From the NCBI GenBank assembly GCA_029844215.1, contig CM056724.1, forward strand, positions 73,489,093 through 73,553,092: a DNA stretch of 64,000 nucleotides, read 5' to 3'. Each line of letters starts with the position of its first letter. Within the stretch, counting starts at the first letter, position 1. Below the pieces are notes generated by a model. That model was not told the origin of the DNA. It saw nothing but the letters and a program-made list of their open reading frames with translations, and ran no database searches. This DNA comes from Przewalskia tangutica (taxonomy: Eukaryota; Streptophyta; Magnoliopsida; Solanales; Solanaceae). The position numbers and the translations under genes were made by a program. Below are positions 22,977 through 34,750 of this stretch, piece after piece.

Positions 22977-23384
22977 GGTCAAGAAGTGGCCAACCAATGG
23001 CCAAGATTAAGACAAGTGCAAGGCAAGTGTAGGGTGAGGATTAACTAAACACAAATATCCTACCAACCCTTGACTTGTGCACAAGGCACAAAAAACGTGC
23101 CAAGGGTTCTTCAATTCGTCCAAATGGACGATTCAAGTCCACCAATGGGAGGGTGCCAAGTGTTGCCCTCCCGTTGGTCCAAAATGTTTCGTCTCTCGGA
23201 AAAATCCGTAAAAATAAGAAATGGCATAGCCGGAATTTACTCTACGAAAGTTGTGGAAACGCTTTCGGAAAAACGATTCTTTTAGTGAGTTGTGTACAAA
23301 TAAAAACGTCCAAGGCTTATCTTTAAGGCTAGACTTTCGTACGTATTCCCTTACGTACATACTCTGGAAATACGGGGTATAACA

Positions 23385-23421
23385 TTCTCCCCCCCTTAGA
23401 AACATTCGTCCCGAATGTTCC
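23385..23421 (-). other. Polypurine tract and inverted repeat of B
   Basis: On the minus strand CTAAGGGGGGGAGAA directly precedes the 3' LTR and is the longest polypurine tract in the window. Next to it (23400-23420) lies the GAACATTCGGGACGAATGTT inverted repeat found in all elements here. Confidence 0.75.
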
Positions 23422-23544
23422 TTCCCAAGACAGTTATCGAAGAAGCTTAAACAGTTGTAAATGCCACACACGGCCACAGAGCAACACATAGGCAGAAATG
23501 ATAACGAAAATTTACAAGTAGGAAAGTGAATTTACCTGGAGGTG

Positions 23545-23955
23545 TGGGGAATAGGTGAGGATACTTCCGCCTCATGTCCTCCTGGCTTCCCACGTCATCT
23601 CCTCCCTGAGCTCGCTCCGCCACAAGACTTTGACGGAAGCCACGTCCTTGGTCCGCAGACGCCTAACCTGACGATCGACTATCGCTATGGGAATCTCCTC
23701 ATACGATAACCCCTCGGTCACCTGAACATCGTCAATCGGGTGTACCCTAGATGGATCCCCGATACATCTCATCAGCATAGATACGTGAAAAACCGGATGC
23801 ACTGCCTCCAGATCGGACGGCAGATCCAACTCATAGGCAACCTTGCCTACCTCGCGACAACTGAAACGGCCCAATATACATTGGGCTGAGTTTCCCCTTC
23901 TTCCCGAATCTCATCACACCCTTCATGGGTGACACCTTTAGGAAAACCCAATCAT
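23545..23955 (-). pseudogene. B: chromodomain-like C-terminus of pol
   Basis: A 100-codon open stretch (23874-23572) holds GKVAYELDLPSDLEAVHPVF, HVSML, CIGDPSRVHP, SYEEIPIAIVDRQVRRLR and VASVKVLWRSEL...EEMTWEA. These motifs are typical of the region after integrase in Del/Tekay chromoviruses. The last part is a degenerate chromodomain, a module thought to guide integration to heterochromatin. Just upstream, in another frame, lies the SPMKGVMRFGKKGKLSP segment that normally precedes it. Confidence 0.82.
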
Positions 23956-25130
23956 GAACCTCGAACTCAAGATGCCGACGACGACGATCTGCATACGACT
24001 TCTGCCGACTCTGAGCTGTCAATAGCCGCCTCGATAAGCTTCACCTTATCCATCGCTCGTACCAAATCTGGTCCTACTAGTCGCACTCGCCCACATCGAA
24101 CCAACCTATAGGCGATCCGCACTTCCTCCCATACAAGGCCTCATAAGGCGCGCCATCCAATACCGGAGTGGTAGCTATTATTATACGCGAACTCAACTAG
24201 AGGCAAATGATCCTCCCAACTACCATCGGTCAATAACACAGCTCGCAGATATCCTCAAGAGTCCGGATAGTGCGCTCGCCGTCCGTCTGCTCGTGGATGA
24301 AATGCGACTCGTGCTCACTGCGCCCCTAAACCCTCCGGAAGGATCTCGAAGTTAGCCGTAAATCGGGCTCTCTGCGATATGATCAAGTAGGGACTCCATG
24401 CACCGACGATCTCTGATGTAAAGTCCGCATAATCCTCACCGAAAAAGTCGCCCCGACGGAAGAAAGTGGGCTGATTTCACACCGTCGACGATAACCCATA
24501 TAGAATCATGTCTCTCCGAGTGCGAGGTAATCCCGTGATGAAATCCATGTTGATTACCTCCCACTTCCGTGTCGGATCTCAATCGTGCGCAACAAACCAC
24601 GGGCCTCGTGCTCTACCTTCACCGCCGACAACACGCACCGAGCTACGAACTCGCAACGCCCCTCTTCAAGCCATCCCACCAATACACATATCTAAGCGTC
24701 GTGGTACATCTTGGTCGACTCGATGGATAGAGTAACGCGCTACCGTGTGCTTCCCAAGAACTCTTTGCCAAGTCTCAAACATCCGAACACATACCGCCAA
24801 ACCTTAGCACCCCATCGTGCTACTCAAAAGGACCTTGCCTCACGAAGAGTCAGTATCACGATATCGAATCAAAGCCGATCCTCGAATCTGCCTCTTCACC
24901 TCCTCGACAATGGAAGACTCGCAACCTCACGAACTCTAACCCCACCGCTATCGGAATCAATCAAACGGACACCAAGGCTCGCTAATCGATGCAAATCACG
25001 AACCATGTCCCTCCTCTCTAGCCGCACATCCGATAGGCTTCCCATCGACCTACGACTAAGGCATACGCCACAACATCGCCTTCCCCGTGGTACAGATATC
25101 AACATCGTAATCCTTAAGCAACTCTAACCA
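23956..25130 (-). pseudogene. B: integrase
   Basis: The zinc-binding N-terminus is recognisable around 24765-24725 (KHTVARYSIHP, then YHDLR). The region before the last catalytic Glu is seen around 24155-24100 as a YEALYGRKCxSPIGW motif. Intervening fragments are in several frames with stops. Integrase would insert the cDNA into host DNA. No single frame spans the enzyme as given. Confidence 0.72.
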
Positions 25131-25475
25131 CCGCTCTCGCCGTAAGTTCAGCTCCTCCGTCAAGATATACCGAGGCTCTTGTGGTGCGTATAAATATCCA
25201 CGTGAACCCCATACAAATAGTGCCTCCAGATCTTCAAAGCGTGAATCACTACCGCTAACTCCAAATCATGGGGGGTAGTTCCTCGTGTTTCTTCACCGCC
25301 GATGCATATGCTATAACCCCGCCATGCCGCATCAACACACATCCCAACCCGATGCCCGACGATCACAATACACGACATAACCATCCGACCTCCGGAAGAG
25401 TAAGAACGGGCGGCCGGGCCTCTTTCAAAGAATCGAAACCCCGCCACAAGCATCACCATCAAACTTGGCCGCTTC
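25131..25475 (-). pseudogene. B: RNase H
   Basis: The fragment from 25462 to 25160 includes HDLELA and ALKIWRHYLYGVHVDIYT followed by HKSL. These are RNase H motifs carrying catalytic Glu and Asp positions of Ty3/gypsy elements. The final Asp of the usual TDHKSL is read as His (THHKSL), and the first catalytic motif YCDAS is disrupted. RNase H would degrade RNA in RNA-DNA hybrids. Confidence 0.78.
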
Positions 25476-25479
25476 GAGT

Positions 25480-26519
25480 CACCTAGTCAATGGTGCGTAG
25501 ATAGAAGCAAACTTCTACGAACCGATAATATCCTCGCAAGGCCCGTAAAATCGCGAACCTCTGGCCGAGTAAGAGTTCAGGCCAAGTCCTCGATCGCCGA
25601 TTCGCCAGATCAACTCGAATGCCATCACCCACAATATGCCCAAGAAACGCCATCAAGTCAACCAAAACTCACATTTGGAAAACATGGCGCATAATCGCTG
25701 GCTCGAGAATCGCCAAGACAGCCTCAACGCCCGCATGCTCCCTCGCCCGAGCGAGAATAAACCAAGATATCATCAATGAACACTATCACAAACGTGTCCG
25801 TAAATGGTTTGAACACTCGGTTCATCAAATCCATGAATACCGCGAGCATTGGTCAACCCAAAAGACATGACCAACTCATAATGCCCGCATCGGTCCGACG
25901 CATCTAGGGACATCCACCTCTCGACACGAACTCGATGATAGCCCGAACGCAGATCAATCTTGAGAAACATCTCGCGCTCGCAACCGGTCGAACAAATCAT
26001 CAATCTCGGGAAGGGGGTATTCGTTTTAATAGTCACCTTGTTCACCGCTCGTAATCAACACATGCGCAGCTGCCCCGCCCTTCTTCTTCACGAACAATAC
26101 GGCTTCTGCGGGAAACATCGGGCCTAATGAAGCTCTTCTCCAAGAAATCCTCACCGTCCTTCACTTCTCTCAACTCGGCAGTGCCATTCTGTATGGCGGA
26201 ATGGAAATAGGCCGAGTATCCGCAATATGTCAATACAAAACTCAATCTCCTCTCGGGAGGGATACCCGAGGTCATCCGGGAACACGCCTGGGAACTCACG
26301 ACTACGGAATCGATCAAAATCTGGTACCGCAGCCTCGTGATCAAACACTCGAACTAGATGGTAGATATACCCTTCTCGCACCATCTTCCTAGCCTCGAGG
26401 TAGGAAATAAACCTACCTCTACGATACCGCGTGCTCTCCCACTCAACAACCGGCCTCAGAAATCGGAACCGCATTACTCTCTCTCGCAGTCTACATTGGC
26501 ATAGCAAGAAGCTAGCCAA
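25480..26519 (-). pseudogene. B: reverse transcriptase
   Basis: Motifs in order on the minus strand are EIEFCIDILR (about 26300), KSFIRPDVS (about 26120), KIDLRSGYHRVRV (about 25960-25920), MSFGLTNA (about 25860), the FIDDIL active-site motif (25785-25760) and FLGHIVGDGIRVD (25645-25605). FIDDIL is the Ty3/gypsy form of the YxDD box. Frameshifts separate these blocks. Length fits a complete RT, so nothing large is missing. Confidence 0.82.
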
Positions 26520-26915
26520 TCCATCCCCATAATCACGCCGAAGTCAATCATCTCCAACTCTATCAAGTCGGCCGTGGTCCGACGATCAGAATGGTCACAG
26601 ACAAGCCCTATATACCCGCCGAGCTACCACCGAATCACCCATCGCGTAGCTACCTCGAAAGTGGTCTATGGACTCGTGCTCTATCCCTATCCTACTAGCA
26701 ACAAGGGAGATATATAGGACAGAGTAGAACCCGGATCTATCAAGGCATAAACATCAAACCCGTAAACCGATAAGGTACGCGACGACATCGCGAGGCCTCC
26801 CGATCCCGCTTACCGGACAAAGCATAGATGCGGTTCGAGGACCGCTAGAATCGGGACCCGAGCCACGACTCGCCGCGACTGGCCGACCCATGAGCACCGC
26901 GCCCGGCGAGTAATC
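26520..26915 (-). pseudogene. B: aspartic protease region
   Basis: Position between Gag and RT and the similarity to the equivalent parts of H (48690-49110) and I (61130-61570) identify this as protease. Tracts resembling GFDVYALIDP and a linker ending near an MDWLAS-like segment are readable across frames. The catalytic D(S/T)G-type triad is not intact in any one frame. Confidence 0.55.
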
Positions 26916-26949
26916 AGAGGAGATGATGCCGCAATGTAACTCGGGCGCC

Positions 26950-28050
26950 GAGCCCTACCACCGCCACGCTTCGGCCTGACAGCCTCGCAGTGACTCGCCG
27001 CTACAATCGTAATAAGCTCCAAAAGTAGTACCACACTTCCCGTAATGGGATCCACCGTGACGGCCACACCGGGTGGTCCCGATCGCCAATACCGCTACTC
27101 GACGCTCAAGCCCTGGGCCTGGCCCGCCAAAACTCGGGCCAGGCCGAGGACGGCAGAGTGCTCGAGCCGGCCGCGTGGTGCGACCAGATCGGCCGCCGAG
27201 GCCGCCACCACGATAACCACCGTAAGACCCTCCCGCCCCGCCTTCTTCGCCGCCGTCGCCCACTCGCCGACCTCGCGCCTCGCATCCAAGGGCGTGAGCT
27301 CGCATGCGGTAATGTCCATACCCGCCGAGAGAAACCCCGCACATGACTCGCCATATAGTCGTTCAGCCCGATGACATAGCGGTGCACCCTATCCTCCATA
27401 TCTGCTACCAATGCCGGAACATATCGGCCAATGAATCAAACTCGACATTGTACTCCCGACAAAGGCCCTCTCGCCTCGGCAGAAAATCTATCACCCGCGC
27501 CTCCTCATCCGCGAGGCAAGTGAGTGAGGAAAGCCTCGAGAACTCATCCCAAGTAGCCGGGACGCGTGCTCTCCCGATAACTCCCATGAATCAAACCAAT
27601 CGATCGCGGTATCACGCAGCCTATGTGAACCAAAGATCACGGACTCGGTCTCCGACGCCGATCACTCTCAAAATCCTTCAAGCCGACGGATGAACTCGCG
27701 ATCATCCTCCCGCCGACCCATAAAACTCCGCTGGCTACAACTCAAGAAGTCTCGTAGCCTCAAACTCTCGCCTCGGGTGAACAACGGTATGACCGAGCCG
27801 AGCTGAATCGAATCGCCGTGATCCAGCCTCTCAGATCGGGCCACAACTTTAGCCAAAAGTCGGGCTATCTCTCAGAGCCCTAACTCTCCGCCCTGCATCG
27901 CGGGATGCGAGTGGGTACTGTGGTCTCGCTGGCCGTCGGCGTCATAGAACTCGCTGCTCGTATAGATCGGGCCCGAGCCTCGTGACTGGTGTCTCGCTAG
28001 CAGCCTCTACGCTTTGCCCTTTCTAGGCCCGGTTGCCTTACGTGAGGCAT
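26950..28050 (-). pseudogene. B: gag
   Basis: The start at 28050 (ATGCCTC...) matches other gag starts. Recognisable capsid-like fragments include CREYNVEFDSLADMF (27465-27405) and MEDRVHRYVIGLNDYM (27400-27350), each in a different frame. A nucleocapsid fragment with CGRHGGSHYGKC and a damaged second knuckle lies around 27060-26960. Gag would form the particle and bind RNA. Confidence 0.75.
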
Positions 28051-28234
28051 AATCATACAGAAAGGAATACGTTAGAGGGTCCAACCTATAACACATCTCT
28101 AAAGCACGATCTCGTAATGAGAAGAATGGAAACCAATCCTAAATATCCTATAGCCTCACGATTATTGGTGGTGCACAACACACCGATAATCAAGACTTAC
28201 TAGATACGGCCTCAGACACTTTCGAGGATTAATC

Positions 28235-28246
28235 GCTTCGATACCA
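28235..28246 (-). promoter_or_regulatory. Primer-binding site of B (one base altered)
   Basis: On the minus strand it reads TGGTATCGAAGC where the intact site is TGGTATCAGAGC. The change falls at a CAG, the same context as most differences among copies, so it may be a consensus error. Confidence 0.75.
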
Positions 28247-28250
28247 CTTT

Positions 28251-30697
28251 TGTCACGACTGCCCGGCCCGTGATCGTGCCTCACGGCACCCAAGTAGTCA
28301 TACATCGAGTAATCGGAAATATAAAGCAAGACATGAAATGCTTTATAAAGTAAGACACAATTTATGTGGGAAAGTATCGCTTTCGCATATATATATAATC
28401 ATGGTTTAGCGCTACATCCGACATCGCATAAATACGACATGCACTCTAAGGAAATATACAACTATGGCGACAGGCCCCGCCATACCTCGATCGCACAAAA
28501 CTATCTACAACAGGAGATCATACCAAAAGTAGAGCCTCGGAAGAGATGGAGCTCCCGACACCAACGTAGAGATCCTAAGGATGCAGATCTAGCACTGCCG
28601 CTCTTACCGCGCAGATGAACGCAGCCTCAAGGAGGTCAGTACAACAGGTACTAAGTATGTGAAACTGTAAAGTACTTAAATGAAATCATAACACTTTTTA
28701 AAACCAGTTTACAAATATGTATGAAGAAATCAAGGAAACCACACATAGCGCCACATCACAAACAAGAGCAACAATAGGTAAACTGTAATAGGTCTTTTCT
28801 AGGCTGCGAATGATTCGAAGCAGGGCCACTCGCCCGTATTATCATTCTGCAAGCCTAATCGACTCCCGAGTCCGCATAGCCACTCACTGGGCCCGCATGA
28901 GGTATAACCCCGCATCGAGGGTAGCTACTCTCGGCATCGCCCCGACTCATTGTCCGCATGGCCACATAGACCGCATGAGGCATAACCCCGCATACTAACA
29001 CGAACTCTCAGAGCCCGCATAGGCCCCCTGGACCCGCATGAGGTATTCTCGAATCATGGTCCTGCATCACCGAAGTCTACCCCGTGACGGAGGCGCTTAA
29101 CCCCTGTATCATCTCAAGAGGTGAGTGATAGTATACTAACATAACAACTTATCTTTAAACAACATAAGCACAACAAGGATACTCACCTATACAAACGTTA
29201 CAAGATACTAACACACATAGCATCATATTATGTCTACTTATCAAACCATCTTAGTATTCTTTTCACAATATAAGTCTGTTATAAACACATAGGCAAACTT
29301 GTTTCTTTTATCAATCTTAAGTGGTTATACTTACTTCCCATAAAGCTAGTATAACTCTTAAGCTTCGCTTTAAAACCAATTAGTTCTCTTCATTAATATG
29401 ATTCATGAGTCTTTGAAATGTTTTCATTCTTTATTATTCAAAGCTTAAGCCGTGAGGCATTCTGTAAGTATTATTCGTGCTTAAGCGTGAGGCATTGCCG
29501 TAAGTATTATTCAGCTTAAGTCAAAGACATTGCCATAGTTATTATTCAGTTAACACGTACGCGTCACCGCACTATATATATTGTAAAATATCATGCTTTA
29601 GAAAGAATCACATACCTTCTCAAATAAAACCACCGCCAAGTCAATATGTCGCGCAGAGAGTCACCTATAATAGTCACAGATATCTATCAAAGACTACTCA
29701 AGGTCATTCTAAACAGAGGGTTCACAATTCTATGGAAAGTTGGGCAAAGACTTCCTACCGGTGAGCTATATAAGTTCATCGTGAAAACAGTCCATGTAAG
29801 TACGCTTGATTATTCATCTTTCAAACCCTTCTACTGTGGTAACAATTCAATTCTATTCTGTGATATTCTTCTAAGTGATTAATACTCATTCTTATACTTC
29901 TACAGTATGCATTCTCTAATACAAAGAGGGTTAGGATTATTACCTCGGTAAGCCCAATAATATCCTAGAAAAGTCGCTACCGAGCAAGGTTTTGCTCTAA
30001 GTTGTATGCTCCAAGAACCTTAGAAGTTCTTCACAACTTCTACTAAGCACTAGGTATTTGGGCTAGGTATTTTGGGCATTATAACGATACAAGAAGGTAA
30101 CTTTTCTACCAAGGAGGGGGTAGATTTTTGGCTAGGCTAGGGGCCTCGCCAAACTACTAGGCTAGGGGAGGTATTCGCCAAGGGCCTTCAAGGGAGGGGA
30201 GGTGTTTTGGATGAAAAGACTACAAAGGGAGAGGAGAGGATTTTTCAAGACTTGAAGATTTGTGGATGAAGAACTCTTCATCTCTGGGGGTATTTATAGG
30301 TCAAGAAGTGGCCAACCAATGGCCAAGATTAAGACAAGTGCAAGGCAAGTGTAGGAGGATTAACTAAACACAAATATCCTACCAACCCTTGACTTGTGCA
30401 CAAGGCACAAAAATGTGCCAAGGGTTCTTCAATTCGTCCCAAATGGATTTATCAAGTCCACCAATGGGAGGTGCCAAGTGTTGCCCTCCCGTTGGTCCAA
30501 AATGTTTCGTCTCTCGGAAAAATCCGTAAAAATAAGAAATGGCATAGCCGGAATTTACTCTACGAAAGCTGTGGAAACGTTTCGTCGGAAAACGATTCTT
30601 TTAGTGAGTTGTGTACAAATAAAAACGTCCAAGGCTTATCTTTAAGGCTAGACTTTCATACGTATTCCCTTACGCATACTGGAAATACGGTATAACA
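28251..30697 (-). mobile_element. 5' LTR of element B, 2447 bp
   Basis: It pairs with the 3' LTR at 20905-23384. Minus-strand TATA box at 30298-30291, stem-loop 29316-29362, donor-like AGGTATGTGA at 29617-29608. In plus view it ends ACGGTATAACA. Confidence 0.9.
30291..30298 (-). promoter_or_regulatory. TATA box of B 5' LTR
   Basis: TATAAATA on the minus strand, about 400 bp after the LTR start; this is the copy that would drive full-length B transcription. Confidence 0.62.
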
Positions 30698-30894
30698 ATA
30701 ATACCTATATAAAGTCGAGACATGTATGATAACCAAAATAACAAAGATAATCGCCTTCATCAAATGAAAGTATTGAAAGTCGCTTTACTTGTCTGCACTA
30801 TTTCAACACATGAACAATAGTCACACCAGGGCTATGGACACAAGCCCTCAAATATCATCACATAGTCCAGTAAGGGTCTCAAGCCCACAAATAT

Positions 30895-31369
30895 CAAAGC
30901 TTGCCCGTGGAATTCCCCATCACTGCCGACAGCTATAAGTGTAAACTATAACCATGTGACGCGCCCGTGGCATCCCACCTCACTGTCGGCGTACACATAG
31001 ACCATACATATATATATCTCCTGCCCGTGGAATCCCCCATCACTGCCGACAGCCGTAAGTGTAACATATAACCATGTGACGCGCCCGTGGCATCCTACCT
31101 CACTGTCGGCGTACACATATATAATACATATATATATCTATATCTCATGCCCGTGGAATCCCCCATCTCGGGTACATGACTTCACGGAGGGCTAATCCAT
31201 GGGGTAATAGTACATAACATGGTCGCATGCCCCGGAATCCCTCATCGTATAAGCATGGCCATAGGGTAATAATCGTATATAACATGCCCGTGGAATCCCT
31301 CATCTCGGGTACATGTCTTCATGGGGAGCTAGTCCATGGAGTAATTGTCGTACATAACATGGTCGCATG
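30895..31369 (-). repeat. Minisatellite in the C LTR (about 117-bp dimers)
   Basis: In plus view the units start GCCCGTGGAATCCCCCATC or GCCCGTGGCATCC, followed by CACTGCCGACAG or CACTGTCGGCG and then an AT-rich ATACATATATATATCTC spacer. Two complete dimers (about 30903-31140) are followed by shorter degenerate units to 31369. Some words (TGGAATnCC, GGAGCTAGTCCATGGAG) reappear in inverted form in the F LTR arrays (39290-39345). Confidence 0.8.
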
Positions 31370-33412
31370 TGTTACACCCCGTAAGTCCAGGACATGTATA
31401 AGAGAATGACGTAAGGAATCAAGACTTGGAAATTGGTACGAAAGGAAGAATTGTTTTTCCGGCAGAAAATCTTCCGAACGCTGGAAAGGAAAAATGTTCG
31501 TTGTTGAGAATTGGATTCTCAAAATGCATTATTTGAGGATTATGGAACTTTTAACATTATGGAAATTTGTTTTTCGGATTTGGTCATGTGGGGCCCACCC
31601 GAGGAATTTTACGTTTTGTGGGGCCCACGAGGGTTACGGAATTTTATGAACGAATGAGAGGGTGACACGTGGCACCCCCACATATGGTCTTGGACGAATT
31701 AGAGGGAGGGTAAAATGGTCATTGACCATCTTGGAAGATAAGTCTTGCTAGCTTGAGTTTGTTGACCAAATCAACTTGTCCACTTGGCTTTACATTTATT
31801 GTTCTTCATCCTAGCCCACAAGTGTGTTAATCTAATCCCTCCAATATGTTTTATATACCCAACTAGTAGCAAGACTTGGCTTTTTACACTTAGAAAAATT
31901 AGAGAACCTTGTGTTCTTCAAGACATGCTCTCGAGTTAACTACCTTTGGCACAAGAAAAATTTGTAGTTTTGATCCATTTTTCACAAGACTTAAACCCAA
32001 TGTCCCTAAGGGTATTGTAAGGATATCTCAATAGAAAGATTTCGGAAAAACGGCGTTTTCGTATTAGTCGCAAGGCGGAAACTTGAGGAGTTCTTCAACT
32101 TTGAAGTTGGAACTTGAAGATGGGTTCTCCATAGGCTTCTAAGGAGTGCTTGGAGCGGATTGAAACATAAGGAAAGGAGCTAAGAATTTGCTAAGGAGCG
32201 ACTTTGAATCTTGGAATTTTTAAGGGCTTGTAAAGGTATAATCTTGTCGTTTTAGCAATTAAGATTTGCTTATTGTTGTAGCTTTGGATATTAGCAAGCA
32301 TGAGTTATATATTATCAAGTTTGATAATTATTTTGGCTATTGGAACCCTAATCCGAAAACTAGCATGTTTAGCCTTAAGATTACATTTCAAGTTGATTAT
32401 TGGTTTTAGCCGTCGCATGTTGTATAAGAAGGAAATTGTAGTTGTTGAAGTTGGTTATGACTATATAACATGTTAGACCTTAGAACTTGGAATTTGGAAA
32501 AGGATTGGAAAGACTTTGAATTGTCGGTTATGTTCTTGGCCGAGAATGGCTTGGATTTTTATACTACTTGATATGAATTGTGGGGCGGAATTTTACACGT
32601 ATTGTAAGGCGTGTAATCCCCTTTGATTGGTTGATGTTTTGAGCCTTAAATGTGGCGTGTTGGTTATTGTATTCGGCCTTGAAAAAGGTGGCAAACTGAG
32701 TAGAAACAAAGGAAGTGTTGCCCGATTTTCCGTAGAATTAGAGACCGTATACTTAGTATTATTCTAAGTTAGAGACTAGAAGTTGATAGTCTTGTTGTGA
32801 CCATTATAGGTTGACACTTATACGTATGGCGTATTCGGCTTAACTTGTGGATTTAGCCGAAAAGGTATGTGAACTATCTCCTCTTCTAGCATGATTCCTT
32901 AAGATAAAGAAAGTAAGTTCTACTCCTTAAATGATCCATTCCTTGGTTGTACTTGGATTTACTAGTATAGAATTTGTTCTATGTACTTCCTTGATTGTAC
33001 TTTGATGTTTAAATTGTAAGTTGTATAATCCATTGCCTTAGTGGAGTTTGGATTCTTAAGAGTGAAAGTATTTTGCTTAAAGTATATGGAGTCTTGAAAA
33101 GGAAGTGGTTTCCAAACCTTTTGGGCTAGTGCCTTAGTTCCAAAACCTAATGGTCGTTTTAATGACTTTAGGGGAGTCAAATGAGTGGTTTACTTAATTG
33201 TTTTAAAAGAGGAGAAATGACATGATTTAAGAGAAGTAAATTGTTTTAAAGGAGTGATTTAGTTGAGGTTTAAAAGTAGAAGAAACTTGTTTTCTAAATA
33301 TTAAGAGACTTGAAGTATTTTGAAAGTTAAGAACTTGGTTTGTAAGTATGTGATACTTGGTTTTAATTAGTATAAGTCTCTTGGTTATAAAAGGAATGAA
33401 TATGTCTAAAAC

Positions 33413-33462
33413 CATAAAGGGTTATAACGGCTTTATGGGAAGTTGGTTATAACGGCTTTATG
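33413..33462 (+). other. Conserved LTR stem-loop, type 1 (LTR D)
   Basis: CATAAAGGGTTATAAC pairs with GTTATAACGGCTTTATG around GGCTTTATGGGAAGTTG. D is a distant LTR group, so retention here argues for selection on the structure. Confidence 0.6.
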
Positions 33463-33670
33463 GAAGGTTAAGAAAGTTGTCTATTTTGATTAATGGACAT
33501 AAGTTGTCTAGATTGTGAAAATGTGAAGTTACTTAATTTCAAGCTTTGAAATGAGTTTTCTAAAAGTGTAGTAACTTACTTTGAAAAAAAGACACACCTT
33601 GATATTACGGGTGTTAGTACCTTGGGGTTTTACATAAAAAAGAGTCTTTTGAAAAGAATGTACGTACGTA

Positions 33671-33800
33671 GTACTTTGGCTTGATTAATTGAGAATTATT
33701 CTATGTGTGCCTTGATAAGTACTTTGGCTTGATTAATTGAGAATTATTCTATGTGTGCCTTGATAAGTACTTTGGCTCGATTAATTGAGAATTGCCTATA
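33671..33800 (+). repeat. 48-bp tandem repeat in D, 2.7 copies
   Basis: The unit GTACTTTGGCTTGATTAATT plus GAGAATTATTCTATGTGTGC and CTTGATAA is repeated twice perfectly and a third time in part. The near identity of units indicates recent expansion. Confidence 0.9.
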
Positions 33801-34149
33801 TGTGCTGGTGATAGCCCTTGAGTGCAGGTATTATGTTTTATTACGTTGCCGTGACTCTCGGTTGGATGGCCGTGTTACACCCCGTAAATTCAAGAAGATA
33901 AGATAAGAACATACCAAGGAATATCAGATTTGAAAGTTGAAAGATAAGTTGATAAACTTGTGTTGGACGGATTTTGAGTCTACCGTGGAGTATTGTACCC
34001 CAGTTGTTAAAAATTTCAAGGTGTTTAAAAATCCTAGTGTGTAGTCCGTTAAATCTAGTTCCCAACGCAACAAACCGTTCGTCGATAGGACATCGGAGTC
34101 AAAAGTTATGGAAGTTTCAAGTTTGGTGCGTAGTCAGGCAAAGCAGTGG

Positions 34150-34330
34150 TTTCGTCAGGTACAGTGCATGCGCGCCGGACGCAGGTCGCGCGCGCGGTTG
34201 TACTGGGAGTCCGTGGGGGTTTCACCGCCGCGCCGAATGCGCCGCGCGCGAATGCTGGAACTTTTTCGAAGTAGCATGGCGCGAGGCGGGCCGCGGCCCC
34301 GAGGCGGGAATTTTCTGCGGGAAAAGACGA
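34150..34330 (+). other. CpG-rich block in LTR E
   Basis: This stretch is dense in CG and GCGC (for example GGTCGCGCGCGCGG), far above the AT-rich surroundings. Open frames that cross it (33974-34489 and others) follow from the low stop-codon frequency and match no family I know. No other LTR in the window has such a block near its 5' end. Confidence 0.7.
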
Positions 34331-34671
34331 AAATCAGGGGATATTTTGTTAAAAGCCTATGGGAGGGTGACAAGTGTCCCTCCCATCCTTTTGACCAGAA
34401 TAGGGTCATATTTTAGGGCCAAGTCTTGGAAGACTTGGCCATTCCATCTTGGAAACCCTCCTAAGAAACCCTCTCCCTTTTCTCTCTAGATTTTGAAGAA
34501 AACCTTGCCTTAGAGGAGATTGTTGGAGCAGCGGCAAGAAGGAAAAGTGTGGGTAAACTTGTGGGAAGCGCTGGTTGACGAGTTTGACGGAAAAGAAGTG
34601 GAGGAAAGGGGCTTTTGTGGGCTATTCCTTAAGGTAAAAGTTTTCTCCTTCTCTTGGAAATAAGTTTTAAT

Positions 34672-34750
34672 GCTTGCTATATTTTAGTAGTTTAGAAATG
34701 AGCCTTAGGCTGTTATATTTTAGTAGTTTAGAATTGAGCCTGAGGCTGTT
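34672..34750 (+). repeat. 37-bp direct repeat in E, two copies
   Basis: Two adjacent copies of TGTTATATTTTAGTAGTTTA plus GAAnTGAGCCTnAGGC differ at two or three positions. Confidence 0.85.

Larger units (their letters stand above)
20905..23384 (-). mobile_element. 3' LTR of element B, 2480 bp
   Basis: In plus view it begins TGTCACGACCCATTCCGG and ends TACGGGGTATAACA. It contains a minus-strand TATA box (22976-22969), a type 2 stem-loop (21968-22014), a donor-like AGGTATGTGA (22269-22260) and a minisatellite (21470-21740). It belongs to the short-LTR family with H and I. Confidence 0.9.
20905..30697 (-). mobile_element. Element B: complete Ty3/gypsy retrotransposon, minus strand, 9.8 kb
   Basis: B has a 3' LTR at 20905-23384, internal region 23385-28250 and 5' LTR at 28251-30697. 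All gag-pol domains occur in the order Gag, protease, RT, RNase H, integrase, chromodomain-like tail. This order and the tail motif fit a chromovirus of Del/Tekay type. The LTRs are nearly identical apart from small changes at CG and CHG sites, so insertion is recent. The coding frame is broken many times as given. Flanks ATAAC/ATAAT are an almost perfect TSD. Confidence 0.9.
20460..31369 (-). mobile_element. 5' LTR of element C, split by element B and cut by D
   Basis: The C LTR runs 20460-20904 and resumes at 30698-31369. It begins (plus view) TGTCACGACCCGACC, the reverse complement of the usual LTR 3' end. B interrupts it with an approximate TSD, ATAAC before and ATAAT after. D follows at 31370. 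Only about 1.1 kb of this LTR is visible, and it matches no other LTR closely except at the terminus. Confidence 0.7.
31370..33872 (+). mobile_element. LTR D (TGTTACACCCCG family), interrupted by E
   Basis: D starts TGTTACACCCCGTAAGTCC after the C minisatellite and runs 2503 bp until LTR E begins. It shares with S2 and E the block GCCTTGAAAAAGGTGGCAAA (about 32680) and carries a donor-like AAGGTATGTGA (32873-32882) and a stem-loop at 33413-33462. TTATATACCC near 31850 is the likely TATA box. Its 3' end lies right of the window, so full-length versus solo status is unknown. Confidence 0.75.

Noticed and set aside
24711..25127. 138-codon plus-strand frame in the integrase region of B
   Set aside because: It is antisense to integrase and broken in the matching part of I and H.
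27045..27374. 109-codon plus-strand frame in the gag region of B
   Set aside because: It is the antisense shadow of a GC-rich gag segment. The minus-strand reading shows Gag motifs.
33974..34489. 171-codon frame and overlapping frames in LTR E
   Set aside because: They span the CpG-rich block, where stop codons are rare in all frames, and frames on both strands are open. No known family and no codon signal.
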